Part shown: positions 24,301-34,910 of the stretch, piece by piece
How the letters are laid out: the number at the start of each line of letters is the position of its first letter
Position numbering within the stretch: position 1 is the stretch's first letter
Source of the DNA: Hydractinia symbiolongicarpus
Taxonomy: Eukaryota; Cnidaria; Hydrozoa; Anthoathecata; Hydractiniidae
Length of the DNA: 64,000 nucleotides
Assembly: GCF_029227915.1 (NCBI RefSeq)
Contig: NC_079883.1
Coordinates: forward strand, 23,064,001-23,128,000
Direction of reading: 5' to 3'
Made by a program: the position numbers and the translations under genes
The notes under the pieces: generated by a model
Told to the model about the DNA's origin: nothing
Database searches by the model: none
The model's input: only the letters and a program-made list of their open reading frames with translations

Positions 24301-27300
24301 TGATTCAATTTTGGGAATATCTAGTTTAGGCTTGTGAAATAATTAAGGGAGGATTTTTAACTAGCTCTATTTTCGTTCAGGAACACTAATTCTATACACA
24401 GAAAAGAAGACAAGTTATATAAAATCAAAAACAGTATTTTTGTATATCAACCTAAAAAACTTTCTTTGCAGATTTTTTGACTGGAGTTACCAATCAATGT
24501 CCACTCTAATTTCCTGAATAGGTCCATGATGCTTTAATCTAATAAATCCAATTTTTTTTTTAATTTCTGTAAATACAACTGCATATTTCATAATTACCAT
24601 GACTGCTTTTCAGGTATTATGCTGAGACGTTCAACATACCCGTAAGTTTTGTTTATGTGTTGTGTTCAAGTTTATGTATTTGTTTGTTTATTTATTCTAT
24701 TTTTTTCAATAAAAATGACAATTATTCTGCAAAAGGTTTCTGTTCACAGAAAGTCTTATTGTTTTTGGCAATAATTTGTGACTATTAAGCCCTTACATTC
24801 GATTAAGCCCCCTTGATGTTACTTGAGTTAATTGCAATACTTGTTATTCTATGGTAGCGTTCGCATTTTTTATGCCAAGTATTTATTGTTTATATTCTTT
24901 GCTCATCGTGGCCTATTACTGTTGCTTGTCAATAGCGATATTTTTCTTCTGGGAAAAACTTCAGGTGCTCTTGTTTTTAGAGTGTTTGTAGGATAAACAA
25001 AAATCAAACCATGTCTTCTGTATTTGAACATGTATCACTCCCTTCTTTGCTAGATTGCAATTATTTCCATAAATTCTTCTGATTCTCTTTTGTTGACTGT
25101 TTTTTTCTTTTAATGTACAGTAAGCTTTCATATTGTGCTTCGAGAAGAGTACATCCTAATATAATACTTGCTGTTACCAACCTGATCAATCATTTTTTTG
25201 TAATTATACATTTCTTAAGTAGCTAACATTTTTTTGGATAATTTTGTAATTAGTTCATTTTTTTTGGAATTGATATTTTTAGAATTCTTCTTTGTTAAAC
25301 TATCTCCTGAAGAATAAAATAACTAAAATTATCGCAAATCGCTTAGAAAACACCAAAAAATAAAAAAAAACATAGTTTGAGAATCTTGGAAAGTGAAAAA
25401 AAATTACAGCTAGTCCTGTTAATCTTCTTGGTTGCTGTTAATGAAAAAACTCCCATCTGCAAAATTTACCAGATTAAAATCCTAGATACCTGAAAAAACT
25501 GCAGACTACCCTAAAATCTCCTAAGTAGGCTTAAATTCGTTCCCAAAATATCTTTTCTTCTTAAAATCTAACATTCATGGATATTTGTCATTCAAAATTA
25601 CATTTTAAAAAATGATAAACCATTATTTTTTGTTAGTAACTCCTACTGCAGCATTGTTTTTGTCTTAACAGATATTTGTATTTTGTAGCTTCTAAGCTAT
25701 TGAAATATTATATTCCTTTCAATTCTGTCTTTTTTTCTGAGGAAATAACAAGAGCAACGAATTCTGCACTGATAGCAAGGTTGACTTTCTGTTAGTCTTG
25801 TGGCGTTTTGATCCAGCATTTCTGTTGGTATATAAAGTTATTTTTATTAATTTTATGCTGTTATTTGTCTGCTTGGTCAAATTTTGGATGATGGGATTGT
25901 GTAACTTTGTTTGTATATGTTAATACAATTTTTTTAAAAAAATACCAAGGCTTAATTAGCAAAAAAAATTGGACTATATCAGGGTTGCCATTCCTCCTCA
26001 ATTTTCCTCAATTTTAAAAAGTCTCCTCAAAACTCCTTAAATCTCCTCCAACTGTAGACAATTTTCTGCTTAAATCTCCTTAAATTTCCTTTTAGATAAT
26101 ACCAAGGCTTAATTAGGTAAAAAACTAGGGTATATCAGGGTTACCGTTTCTCCTCAATTCTCCTCAATTTTAAACAATCTCAAATCTCCCCAAATTTAGA
26201 TTTTTTAACAATTTTCTCCTCGAATCTCAATTTTCCTTTCAGAAAATACCAAGGCTTAATTACTAAAAACCTAAAATATGTTAGGGTGTATATATAAATA
26301 CGTATAAAAATAAGTGTGATAATTGCTACAATAGCTGTATATTATTACCCTGTAACCAAAACAGATTTTGTGTTAGTGGACAAAGAAAATGTTTACATAC
26401 GAAATAGCAAATGCAATACACTTTTTATAGGATTTATCTGTGCACCCCCTCTCCCCTCCTCTCCTCTCGCAGAGCAAATTAATTTCCATTGATTTTCCAC
26501 GAAGTAACGACTAGTCAGTAATAATTTATTAAATATAAAAACGATTCTTTTATTTATATTCAATTAAATTTATACATTGTAAGTTATGCGTTGATTTCGT
26601 AGAATTCTTTTTTTGCATTCATATTCTCGTTTAGATAGTAAAATTAATAAAAACAAAAACCACGCTAAAACGAACAGCTATATTTTTAAGTCTGATCAAG
26701 GGAAAGGTCATGTTATTGAATCAAATTCAAAATAGAGCTGGGAGAAAAGTTATCTGCATTGAAGGTAACATTGGAAGTGGGAAAACAACTTTGATTAATC
26801 GTTTAAAGAACTATACATCGGTAGAAGGTCTGGAGGAGCCTGTTAATAAATGGCGTGCAATTGGTGATACAAACCTCTTTGAGCTTATGAGTAAGGACCC
26901 TGCACGGTGGAGTTACACCTTTCAAAACTATGTTCTCCTCACCATGTGGCAAAATCACCAAAAGGAAAGCAATAAGGATTTCTTGATCATTGAACGCTCA
27001 GTATACAGTGCGATCTATTGTTTTGTTGAGAACTTGCATCGAGATGGAAATTTTGCTAATGTAGAGTATAACGTAATCCATGAGTGGTTTGAGTGGATGA
27101 CTAGTATTGATAAACCAAGAGTTGATTTATTTATTTATTTGCAGACACGTCCTGAGAAATGTTTGGAGAGAGTACAGGAAAGGGGACGAAAAGAAGACAG
27201 AGATCTTAGTCTGGATTTTCTACGGACAGTTCATGAACGACACGAAGATTGGTTGATCGAGGAAAAGAAATATAAAGTGCCGGCACCCGTACTTATTGTC

Positions 27301-30300
27301 GATGCGAATCAAAAGGATTTCCCCTTAGATATCATTAAAGATCATTTATCTTTTTAAAATTAATTTAGAGAATTAGTGAATCGATGTGCTTTGAAGTTAC
27401 TCTGGTACAGATTTGTAACATTCACATAATACATTCGCACTGGAATAATTTTTAACAGGAATGTACAGTGGAACCTCTATTAACGGTCAAGTCCATGCAT
27501 TGGTCACTTCTTGATAAGCGGCTAGAAAAGAAAATCCCTGCCAAATTCATTGTCAAACCCTTATAAAAAACCCTCCATACATGATTGTAGATTGTACTGG
27601 TAAGATACATTCATTCAAATCTGTGTTTATTTTGATCAAGAATCATTCTTTGAGCCCCTTCCACCTCTCCCGACCAGACGTTTTAATAAATAAAGGATAT
27701 TCATATAAAACCTCCATACATCAGTCGCCTCTAATGCAACGGCCACTAAGCTGGGTCCCCCAAAGTGGCCGCTATTAGGGGTTCCACTGTATCTATCATT
27801 TTCTATTATCTAAATAGCATTGATCAAAATTTTCGTCACACACACACACCAACAACACATACACACACCAACAACACATACACACACCAATAACACATAC
27901 ACACCAACAACACAACAACAACACACCAACAACACATACACACGAACAACACACGAACAACACATACACACGAACAACACACGAACAACACATACACACG
28001 AACATACACACGAACATACACACGATCAACACACATACACGCCACACATACTGCATACACTCAAAAATTTCTTTAAATTAATAATATAAAAAATAAATAT
28101 ATATAGAAAAGGATTTCTTGTTTTAATTGTGTAATTATTTTTTAGAGTTTTTTTACACGTTTTTTACACGTTTTATTAATTCTTTAGGGAGATATTAGAT
28201 GCTAGGAACATTAATAATTTTTCTTCTCTGATCATTCTGTGTATCTGCTTATCAGTAGTGCGCTGATTTTTTTTAGAATTAGTGTCATAGGGGCTTCAAT
28301 TATAACGTAACACTTAAAATCGCATTAACACCCCTTCCGCACCACTCCTTATAACGCATCGTAACAAATCTAGTACTAGCCACCACCCTCCCCCACCCCC
28401 TTTGTTACGTAATTTTCGAATTTTGAGACAATTTATTCATTTTCTATAGTACCAAACACATTCATGTAACAGATAATTGGGCAAACTAGTACTCTAATAT
28501 GAGGAAAAGATATAACAGCTCAATTTTTTTAGCACACAAGATGACATTTTTAGTACTTTTGCGTAAGTCCAGAGCCAAGAAACAAATTAAAGATGTAGAT
28601 CATACACTAAAATAACTAAAAATATCCGTAATACATAAAAATTCTCTGTTACATAAGAAAAAAACTGGCAAACAACACCCCCCCCCCCCCCCCCTATATT
28701 TTCGTAACAGTTCGCAACAAAAATGATCATCCTTCCCCTTTAGGCATTACGTATTTATTGTATGGCCCCATAGCTTGCTGTCATGACACTTTTTTATGTT
28801 TCTAACAAAAAGCATAATTTTTTACAAGTGCACCTGAAAATGTTTATGAGTGGTAGCAACAGGTATAATATCTTCAAAAAATAACATAACAAGAGTAACT
28901 TTTTTTTGTACTTTTGTACGGGGTGTGTCACATCTGCAAACATAAACGGGAATAATACAATGTAGCTAGAATTATTGCTATTGCATTCACAAAATAGTTT
29001 TTTACTACTGTCTAAAAAATAGGATTTAGAAAACCACCAGCCCTTAAAAAGCCCAGGAAATCTAGATAAGCTTCAAAGGAAGCTAACAGGTTCCTTCTAT
29101 CATCAAACTAAATTTGTTTTTAAACTTACCAGACCATACATATAAATGTTGTAAGGTGTAATAAAAATATTATTTTTGCTTCACTGTTTTTTGCTGAATT
29201 TATTTTTGCGAAAACTTTTATTGCAATTTTTTTAATTTTTTGATTTTTGACTGATTTTTAAAGATGAAGGAATTTTTTTTTTCAACCTCTTGGATGTCTG
29301 TAAGACATGTAAACAAGACCTATCCGCAATTATTTTAAAATTCTGAAAGATGATGTTTGAGATTTGGAAAAAAAATGTTTTTTTTTCTTACAATTTTAAT
29401 CTAACCTTCAAATCTGCTTAGCTGCAAAAATTTGTTGATGGAATCATGAAAATTTATGTCGCAAGTTTTTTGACCAGTCTATCATGAAAACCTGCAGAAA
29501 TTTTTTCAACTTTTCTGCTAATTGATCAACACTCCTATTTTTCCTCACCCAACTATGCTTTTTATGTTTTTGTCGTCTTCACTTTCCGAGCTGTTTACAA
29601 TTTACTTTTTTTCATTTTAGGTCCTGGTAACTAATCAAATCAGCACACAAGTTTCAGATTCAGAGTTTGGCAATGTTTCCTGTGTGACAGCAGCTTTAGG
29701 TAATACATGGGCACATGCTGTCAATTCTCGTCTAATGGTAACATTCGTGAATGATCGAGTTAGACAGGTAATTTGTTTGTCTTGATAGTCTATTAAAATT
29801 TCTTCTCGTTTTTCTCACTAAAACCAGCGAAAGAGGTAGACGAGACAACAAATTGATTTTTTTATTCATAGTCTTTAGCCTGTCGGAAAATCCACAAGAA
29901 TTCTTCCGTCGCAAAGAAACGCTAACAAAAATATAGCATTTGCTATTTCATGTGCGCGTACTATGAAATTCGTGCAGACAAACGACGGCTATTATTATTA
30001 TTATAGAAACTAGACGTTAACCTGTGGAAATATCCACGGGGTTGCCCCTTCTTCAAATTTCACGATATTTCGTGTTCCCGTTTGCACGTCACTTTTCTCG
30101 TGGACAGACCGACAAAATACGGCTATTATTTTTATAGAGATATATAATGAATTTATAAATTTATATGAAACAAAATTTTGTTAATTTTATTTTTCAAATG
30201 TGTTTTAAAAGATTGTCTTATTCACATCTCTTAATTGAACAAAAGAAAAGCGCACTAATTTAGAATTACCTAAACATTTTAGTCTAAAAATGTACTAATT

Positions 30301-31821
30301 GTAAAAGGGGACGACACTAAGTTTTGAAAACCTTTGCCACCCAATTTATTTAACACCCTGTATTAAGAAAAATTCAGAAAATCCATCTGACCTATGTAAG
30401 CCATAGAAAACGACATGTGTGTATTTTCAATAAATGTCTTTAAAAAATCATAAGGAGGTCAATCAATAAATCAATAAATCAGTCTAACTTTCAGACAAAG
30501 ACGTCAGAATAAATTAAAGTCATTGTTTAAAAACACAATTTGTATTGAAAATTAAAAATTCTATTTCTCCTATTTTATACATGAGCATAAAAGCTACCCA
30601 CTTTAATTTAATAACGATTGATTTGAAAGGCTATCACCCTACCATACTCCCCCCTTCCGCTCCTACAACTTAAAAAATAGGATTCTGATAAAAACAGAAG
30701 AGAGAGTGTGGGATCTCCTGCAACATCTGCTCTGAAACAGCGTCTTTACAAAGTCAGGAAAGGTCAGAAAAACTAAGAGAAGACATCGTTTGCTGGTGCA
30801 TCATGGTTCTAAATCATCTCTATTCGAGCCTTAATTAGTTTTTGAATGGTTCTTATGTTATGACAGCTTTTTTACTCCACAAATTTTGTTATGCAATATC
30901 TCTTGTGTCGTTTAGTTGGCTTCATATTTAAGGATAAGTTCCAGTAAGTTTATGATTACACTCCCAAAAATTTTACTGCAAATAAAACCAGTAAATCCAA
31001 CATTTTCAGAGTGATTATCAAAAATCTTTTTGGTGCTTTCTATTTTTAGATCTATTATTCCTTTACAGGTAGAAATTATGACGTTTGAAATTTTGACAGT
31101 TCTGTACGATTGAAAATGTCGGCAATTCTGTAGGATGACGCTTGAAAATGTCGACAATTCTGTAAGGTGACGATTTATAATGTCGACAACTCTGTAGGAT
31201 GACGCTTGAAATTATCAACAATTCTATAGGATAACGATTGAAAATGTTCACAATTCTGTAGGATGACGATTGAAAATGTCCACAATTCTGTAGGATGACG
31301 ATTAAAATGTCCACAATTCTGTAGGATAACGATTGAAAAAGTCCACAATTCTGTAGGATAACGATTGAAAAAGTCCACAATTCTGTAGGATGACGATTAA
31401 AATGTCCACAATTCTGTAGGATAAAGATTGAAATTGTCCACAATTCTGTAGGACCAAACATGACGGCTAAATAAATAAATGTCAAAGCCTTTAAAGAGAA
31501 TACTTAAAATTGAAAAAAAAACTTTAAACAGCTTTGAGCTCTACAACATAAAGTTCCATATCAATTTAGTCCTCAGATCTCCTTTAAAATCATGGCTGTG
31601 ACTTTTGTACAACATTTGCCTTGATAAAAAAAGTTTTAAATATACATTTTGATAAACTATCTGTGTATATGGATCCTCTGCGTATTGTGCACTGCTGCTT
31701 GTGCTACTTATCTATCCTCTTTATTTCGTAGATGGTTGTTGCTAAGTCACCCATTGCACCACCTGCAAGCTTCTGCTATAAAATTGATGAAGGTGGAATT
31801 GTTTTTCTTAGCCAAGCATAA
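12363..31821 (+). CDS. RAD51B: DNA repair protein RAD51 homolog 2 (RAD51B)
   Basis: Nine exons: 12363..12449, 21033..21143, 21337..21435, 23299..23420, 23846..23962, 24138..24287, 24614..24641, 29621..29767, 31732..31821. They total 951 nt and encode 316 residues with every junction in phase. RAD51B is a RecA-family ATPase of the BCDX2 paralog complex in homologous recombination. The N-terminus (MASKKLSRIK) and helical domain span 1-66; Walker A GPPGCGKT is at 102-109; Walker B LIILDSVAS has its Asp at 198; VLVTNQ starts at 239; AALGNTWAHAVNSRL and AKSPIAPPASF are diagnostic of the B paralog. It is about 30 residues shorter than human RAD51B, mostly in the loop after VTNQ and at the C-terminus. 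A good donor (GGTATGTG) lies right after the stop codon, so a 3'UTR intron or an alternative tail is possible. Intron 7 hosts a kinase gene. Confidence 0.94.
13697..13845. repeat. Degenerate ~37-bp tandem repeat
   Basis: About four diverged units, each containing GAAAGTTATACAGCAAG followed by a T-rich segment. Not a CRISPR: units are contiguous and no spacers are present. Confidence 0.55.
14340..14406 (-). repeat. tRNA-like sequence, probable SINE head
   Basis: Minus strand: an A-box-like TAGTGTAGTGGG and a B box GGATCGAATCC about 45 nt apart, the order expected of a pol III internal promoter. The cloverleaf stems do not pair well, so a real tRNA gene is unlikely. Confidence 0.45.
14430..14600. 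repeat. Two-copy direct repeat (~100-bp period)
   Basis: The block from CACGGTGAAAGCCTCACA through GATAACCTAGAGCCAAGACT occurs twice, near 14432 and 14533, each followed by AGGTCAGG and CACATAGG- or GACATAGG-like text. Origin unknown; it could be part of a larger SINE. Confidence 0.55.
14720..15174 (-). pseudogene. hAT-type transposase relic (ZNF862/KIAA1586-like)
   Basis: A 148-codon open frame (14728..15174) carries DAEGLKQALENSI and IGLCSDGAAVNLSLFEKVKG, the motif of the catalytic core in hAT-derived ZNF862/KIAA1586-like proteins. The expected continuation GTRWVEHQFAI appears in another frame near 14760, so there is a frameshift; the dimerisation domain is absent. A further in-family stretch (MDEKELFLLKKAL) lies at about 15619-15660, beyond a possible splice site, but its phase does not fit. 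It lies antisense within RAD51B intron 1. Domesticated host gene is unlikely because it is broken. Confidence 0.65.
17428..17512. repeat. (CAT)n plus palindromic repeat of a widespread invertebrate family
   Basis: A CAT-triplet run at about 17430-17446 is followed by CTTAACGTCCGTTTTCCATG and the perfect 14-bp palindrome CCATGCTAGCATGG (17468..17481), then GGTTGGACGG. This text resembles a SINE-tail-like repeat I recall as very abundant in cephalopod genomes. That recollection is not verified here. Confidence 0.55.
17824..19210 (+). mobile_element. Penelope-like retroelement, decayed copy
   Basis: Reverse-transcriptase motifs in order: SLDVSSLYTNVPVEEAI and DGLAMGSQPALNIANGWLSKF in frame 17824..18270, then NFHPNLKFTVERE, IPLLDMRI and STWYRK in frame 18293..18586. 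A GIY-YIG-type region follows (CSRCLSCYVG near 18755-18785, HFKTC near 18850) and the C-terminal LETLFIREIKPKINTKDE (18840..19022). Frameshifts, in-frame stops after YVG, and loss of the YxDD catalytic box (CYIDLR instead) make it inactive. The 3' tail GCCTGATGATGAAG with ACTTCGAAATAT is typical of the family. It inserted in RAD51B intron 1, sense strand. The left end is probably truncated. Confidence 0.85.
19250..20144 (+). pseudogene. DDE-superfamily transposase relic
   Basis: Starts with AAYKFFDRYLTEKDI and VVISDGHSSRFDYNVLQFL (to about 19435), the second-Asp region of a DDE endonuclease. A Cys-rich segment (CVCHQKKC, CSSCHDI) follows with the rest of the catalytic core deleted. An acidic stretch (about 19645-19750) in a different frame then leads to a conserved-looking C-terminal domain, GKWYGVSYQGKRKEVLYIA through FLVDENGPVDTLLMRCLKP and a VLEDTPAHLP motif, ending at 20144. 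The frameshift near 19640 and the internal deletion mark it as dead. The exact superfamily (pogo/jerky-like or another DDE group) cannot be decided by eye. Confidence 0.65.
25942..26280. repeat. ~150-bp tandem repeat, 2+ units
   Basis: ATACCAAGGCTTAATTA recurs at about 25942, 26099 and 26246, each of the first two followed by an A-rich run, TATATCAGGGTT and a pyrimidine-rich TCTCCTCAATTTT block. It lies in RAD51B intron 7, just upstream of the nested kinase gene. Confidence 0.7.
26710..27357 (+). CDS. Deoxynucleoside kinase (TK2/dNK type), intronless and nested
   Basis: A single 648-bp frame, 215 residues, wholly inside RAD51B intron 7 and on the same strand. The family phosphorylates deoxynucleosides with ATP for nucleotide salvage. 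P-loop GNIGSGKTT is at 19-27, the substrate-pocket segment EEPVNKW at 42-48, FQNYVLLTMWQ at 71-81, the catalytic/Arg motif ERS at 95-97 with YSAIYCFVENL, and the LID-like RGRKEDRDL near 157. The C-terminus APVLIVDAN is typical. It looks closest to TK2 and the insect multi-substrate dNK. The ATG at 26710 leaves only 12 residues before the beta-1 strand, so there is no obvious mitochondrial targeting peptide; cytosolic or nuclear location is inferred. The frame is fully intact, suggesting selection. Lack of introns suggests retroposition, although no poly(A) tract or target duplication is visible. Confidence 0.92.
   Translation: MLLNQIQNRAGRKVICIEGNIGSGKTTLINRLKNYTSVEGLEEPVNKWRAIGDTNLFELMSKDPARWSYTFQNYVLLTMWQNHQKESNKDFLIIERSVYSAIYCFVENLHRDGNFANVEYNVIHEWFEWMTSIDKPRVDLFIYLQTRPEKCLERVQERGRKEDRDLSLDFLRTVHERHEDWLIEEKKYKVPAPVLIVDANQKDFPLDIIKDHLSF
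27466..27789. mobile_element. pogo/Tigger-like MITE (324 bp, TA target site)
   Basis: Ends CAGTGGAACCTCTATTAACG and GCTATTAGGGGTTCCACTG are inverted copies and each is flanked by TA (27464-27465, 27790-27791). The CAGTGGAACCTC terminus and TA duplication are typical of pogo/Tigger Tc1-mariner elements. No transposase inside. Confidence 0.85.
27836..28055. repeat. CA-rich minisatellite
   Basis: Units such as ACACACCAACAACACAT and ACACGAACAACAC alternate over 220 bp. Open frames in both directions (up to 89 codons) are artefacts of the repeat, reading Thr/His on one strand and Val/Cys on the other. Confidence 0.9.
28678..28694. repeat. Poly-C tract (17 C)
   Basis: An uninterrupted C run in AT-rich DNA within RAD51B intron 7. 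Its length may be affected by sequencing error. Confidence 0.8.
29984..30150. repeat. Dispersed repeat with CTATTATTATTATAG motif
   Basis: ACGGCTATTATT occurs at both ends (about 29985 and 30119) in the same orientation, with GTGGAAATATCCACGGGG, a small hairpin, inside. Related text (TTATTATGGAGACTAG and CCGCGGAAAAAACCCAC) appears at 42657-42700, so this is a repeat family. Class unknown. Confidence 0.45.
31095..31455. repeat. 32-bp minisatellite, ~11 units, in RAD51B intron 8
   Basis: Unit CACAATTCTGTAGGATGACG followed by ATTGAAAATGTC, with 31- and 32-bp variants. Units become more uniform toward the 3' side. A 140-codon minus-strand frame through it is an artefact. Confidence 0.9.
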
Positions 31822-32095
31822 GGTATGTGTTTTCGTATTTCTTTGCTTGTCTTTAAACAGTAGCTGGATGTAAGTACCAGCGTCTGCTGAGAGTTTGGGA
31901 AAGCGAGATTATAAAAATAATGTCTATGGTCATGTCACATATACTTAAAACTTAAACACAGATCCTACGATGACAAACTCCAATAACATGAACCCCGTAG
32001 CTCTTAGTACAGAACTAAGAGTTTTTCAGACTGCTGGTTTCCCTTAGGTTAAAATTTAAACCATGTCAATAAAAACTCTAGTTGACTGTTTTTTT
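31822..32095 (+). terminator. RAD51B 3' UTR and poly(A) signal
   Basis: AATAAA at 32068..32073, about 250 nt past the stop codon, followed by a T-rich stretch. A strong splice donor at 31823 might make part of this an intron. Confidence 0.5.
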
Positions 32096-34786
32096 ATTAT
32101 AAAAAAGCTTGAAAAAGTTTTCATGTTTTTTCATATTTTTTTTAAAATCGTTATAGGTACTTACGAATTTGGACTTAAAAGTTCCAGTAATTATGCATGA
32201 CATCATAAACTGAATCTGCTTGAGGTGTTGTATTAAACAGTTTTGACAAGGCATATTAGGGTTAAAATGATTTTTGGTCATTCAGTTGGGCGTTTTATAC
32301 ATTTTACATAAATTCGATATTTAGTTACTATAATTATGCTCAATAACAGCATTACATGTTTTGCAGCTGTTTCATGACGTCGTCGTCCCTTATTAGCGAA
32401 AATTCGAAGACATATCTTAAAAAGAATTTTCAAAATAATAAGATTTCTAGACAGCTTTATAAGGACAAACTTGTTTCTTCGCGGGAGGTTAGCCTAAAGT
32501 ACTTTTTCTTTTCTGAGATTTTTACTTTTTCAAGCTTCTCTAAAACGTCTATCCTTTGGTTATTTTTAACGTAAGGTCATTATGAGGATTTAAGTGAATA
32601 GATTTATGCCTAGCTTTTTCCCTAAGAAGATATTTTTTTTCAAAAAAAATATTAATTCTAGATTCTAGATTCCAATCACGAAGCTCAAGCAAAATAGATG
32701 AGTTGCGTATGTTTACAAAGTTACGTGTATGCGCGTGCATCCTTACATGCATTAAAAGAAGGACCGCATCAGGAAAATTGACTATTTCCTCTAATTTATA
32801 AAGGACTAAAAAGGAGCTGGTATTTTTCTTAACTATCATTTTCTCTATTTACGATAAGGTTTTAATTACTTTAAAAGGTAAGTTGCCTATTTAAATTGAT
32901 CTCTTCGATCGTTGTGGTCTGTTCTTTATATTTTTTGCCAGTGTGCATGCGTGCGCATGTCCATTGTTTCAGACGCAAAACGAAAACAGCTACGTCACGC
33001 TGCAAAGTGTATCCAATCCAACTGGCCATGCATAAAATGAACGTTTTTTGCTTGCAAAAAACATAAACAAACAACAAAATCTTTTTCTGTATGAAAAGTG
33101 AAGTAATTCCTATTTAAAGCCAAAACAACCAGTTAGTTTCTATGTTGGTGTTTCTTCACTCATTTGTATAGATTAACCAGTAAAGAAATTTAATAATTGA
33201 TGAGTGATGTAAGAAAAAGATCAGAGGCTATCATCATGCAGAATTAACAGTGCAACAGATGTGGCATGGTGTTGCAACGATGTCATTTTAGCAATGCCAC
33301 AAAACCTTTTTTTTTTCTTGGTAAAAGGGGTTCCTGCATTGAAAATAATATTTTTATGGTTTCGTGGAGAAAAGCAGCTTTTCTTCTTTATTCTATCTGA
33401 CAAACAAAAAATATCATTTTAAATGCAGGAATCCCTTTGCATCGGCAACCAACCAATTAGCAACTAGTGTTGAGATTGTACCTTTTAGGAACATTTTTTC
33501 CCAGGAAATTATGGAGAAAAAATAAGTCCTGTCACGTCTCTGATTTGGTTATTACAACATAACTAAGTAAAGTTTTGTGGCCAATCATATTTCGGCGATC
33601 AAAGATACTTTGAACTCAAAAATTCGAATTAATTGTTTCTTTTCGTTGCGATGGTGTTAGGTCCTTTAATATTATAGTTAGGGGTATGTGGAAGGGTATG
33701 TATCGTTTTTATGATTTTTTTGAAGCATGATTTTTTAAAACCTTTTAAAACAGGTTTGCGTAAAAAAAAAGAAGCGCGTGACACCAACGCATGCAACATT
33801 TTGATGCATCATCAGAAACAAGTTTGTGTAGCTAATCAGACAAGTAGCTACGAGGGTGCGCTGGTAACAAGTGAAAGTTATTGCTTTCAATATATACACA
33901 ATATTTCAAAATACAAATGAACGAATTTACACACAAAAATTTATTGCGTGCGCGTATAGCAGCATTTCGTGGTATTATACAAGATATCGGTTCTCAACTT
34001 TAGCATTTTAAAGCTATCAAGATATAACTTTCTGAATTAACATATACACTTGAATTTATACCCAGAGGGTGGAGGGGAGTTTTGAGTTTTAAAAGTAGCT
34101 AAGGCTTAGCAAAAAAAGCAGGGTTAAGTAGATAAATGAAGGAAGTTTGAGAAAAGGAAACTAACAGTAGAGATTATGCAATGCTTTTTATCTTTCTTTT
34201 GTTTGCTACATTTTCTGAAGTTATCAATTATATTAATCGAGTTTATGTCAAAAGAAATATTGTTTTTTTGGGTCTTTTAATTTTACGCGCTAGAGTGGCC
34301 GGTTTTTTATTTTATTGCAGCTAAAAAGTTTATACCTTTCTGCATCCTTTCGTTGCACAATGTTTCTATACAGTCAAGAAAAATATTTTCAATATCTCTG
34401 GGTACCGCAGCAAAAGTGGATTTAATCAAGATGATCTCAGTCAGTTACTGTATGGTGTATTTTAATATCGTACATTGCTACCTCGAGTTGATCAATTTGC
34501 GAAGATTAAAATGTCAAAAATTACGCTAATTTTTTAAATATTTAAGTCAGTTGGTGGAAATAAATGCGCAAAATTATTAAAAATGATTAATTTTCAAAAA
34601 TAAACTAAGCAAGTTTATGTAAAAACAAAAGTGTTCTTTAATTTTTCTTCTATTGTTTTTTTAATAATTTGTCTTTTTCGTGCTTCATAAAAATAATGGT
34701 CAGTCTGTGTGATATGAGCAAATATATAATATATATAATAAAATTGCGAAAAAGTATAGACTAAAAAGAAGGTAGCTATAGATTAA

Positions 34787-34910
34787 TTCGCGGAATATCT
34801 CAACATGCTTGATTCGCAAAAAAAAAATCTTCGCGGATTACCTCAACATGATTGATTCGCGAAAAAAATCTTCGCGGCATATCTTAACATGCTAGGTTCG
34901 CGAAAATTAA
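34787..34910. repeat. ~42-bp tandem repeat, 3 units
   Basis: Three units of TTCGCGG, TATCTCAACATGCTTGA-like text, then TTCGCGAAAAAAATC. The unit ends in TTCGCGAAAATTAA, a motif dispersed through the whole window. Confidence 0.7.

Noticed and set aside
27796..28089. Overlapping open frames on both strands (Thr/His-rich and Val/Cys-rich, up to 89 codons)
   Set aside because: They are read-throughs of the CA-rich minisatellite.
31063..31485. 140-codon minus-strand frame with repeated ILQNCGHF-like units
   Set aside because: The period equals the 32-bp minisatellite; no start context, splice or domain support.
34787..34910. CRISPR-like array
   Set aside because: Contiguous diverged tandem units without unique spacers, in an animal genome.
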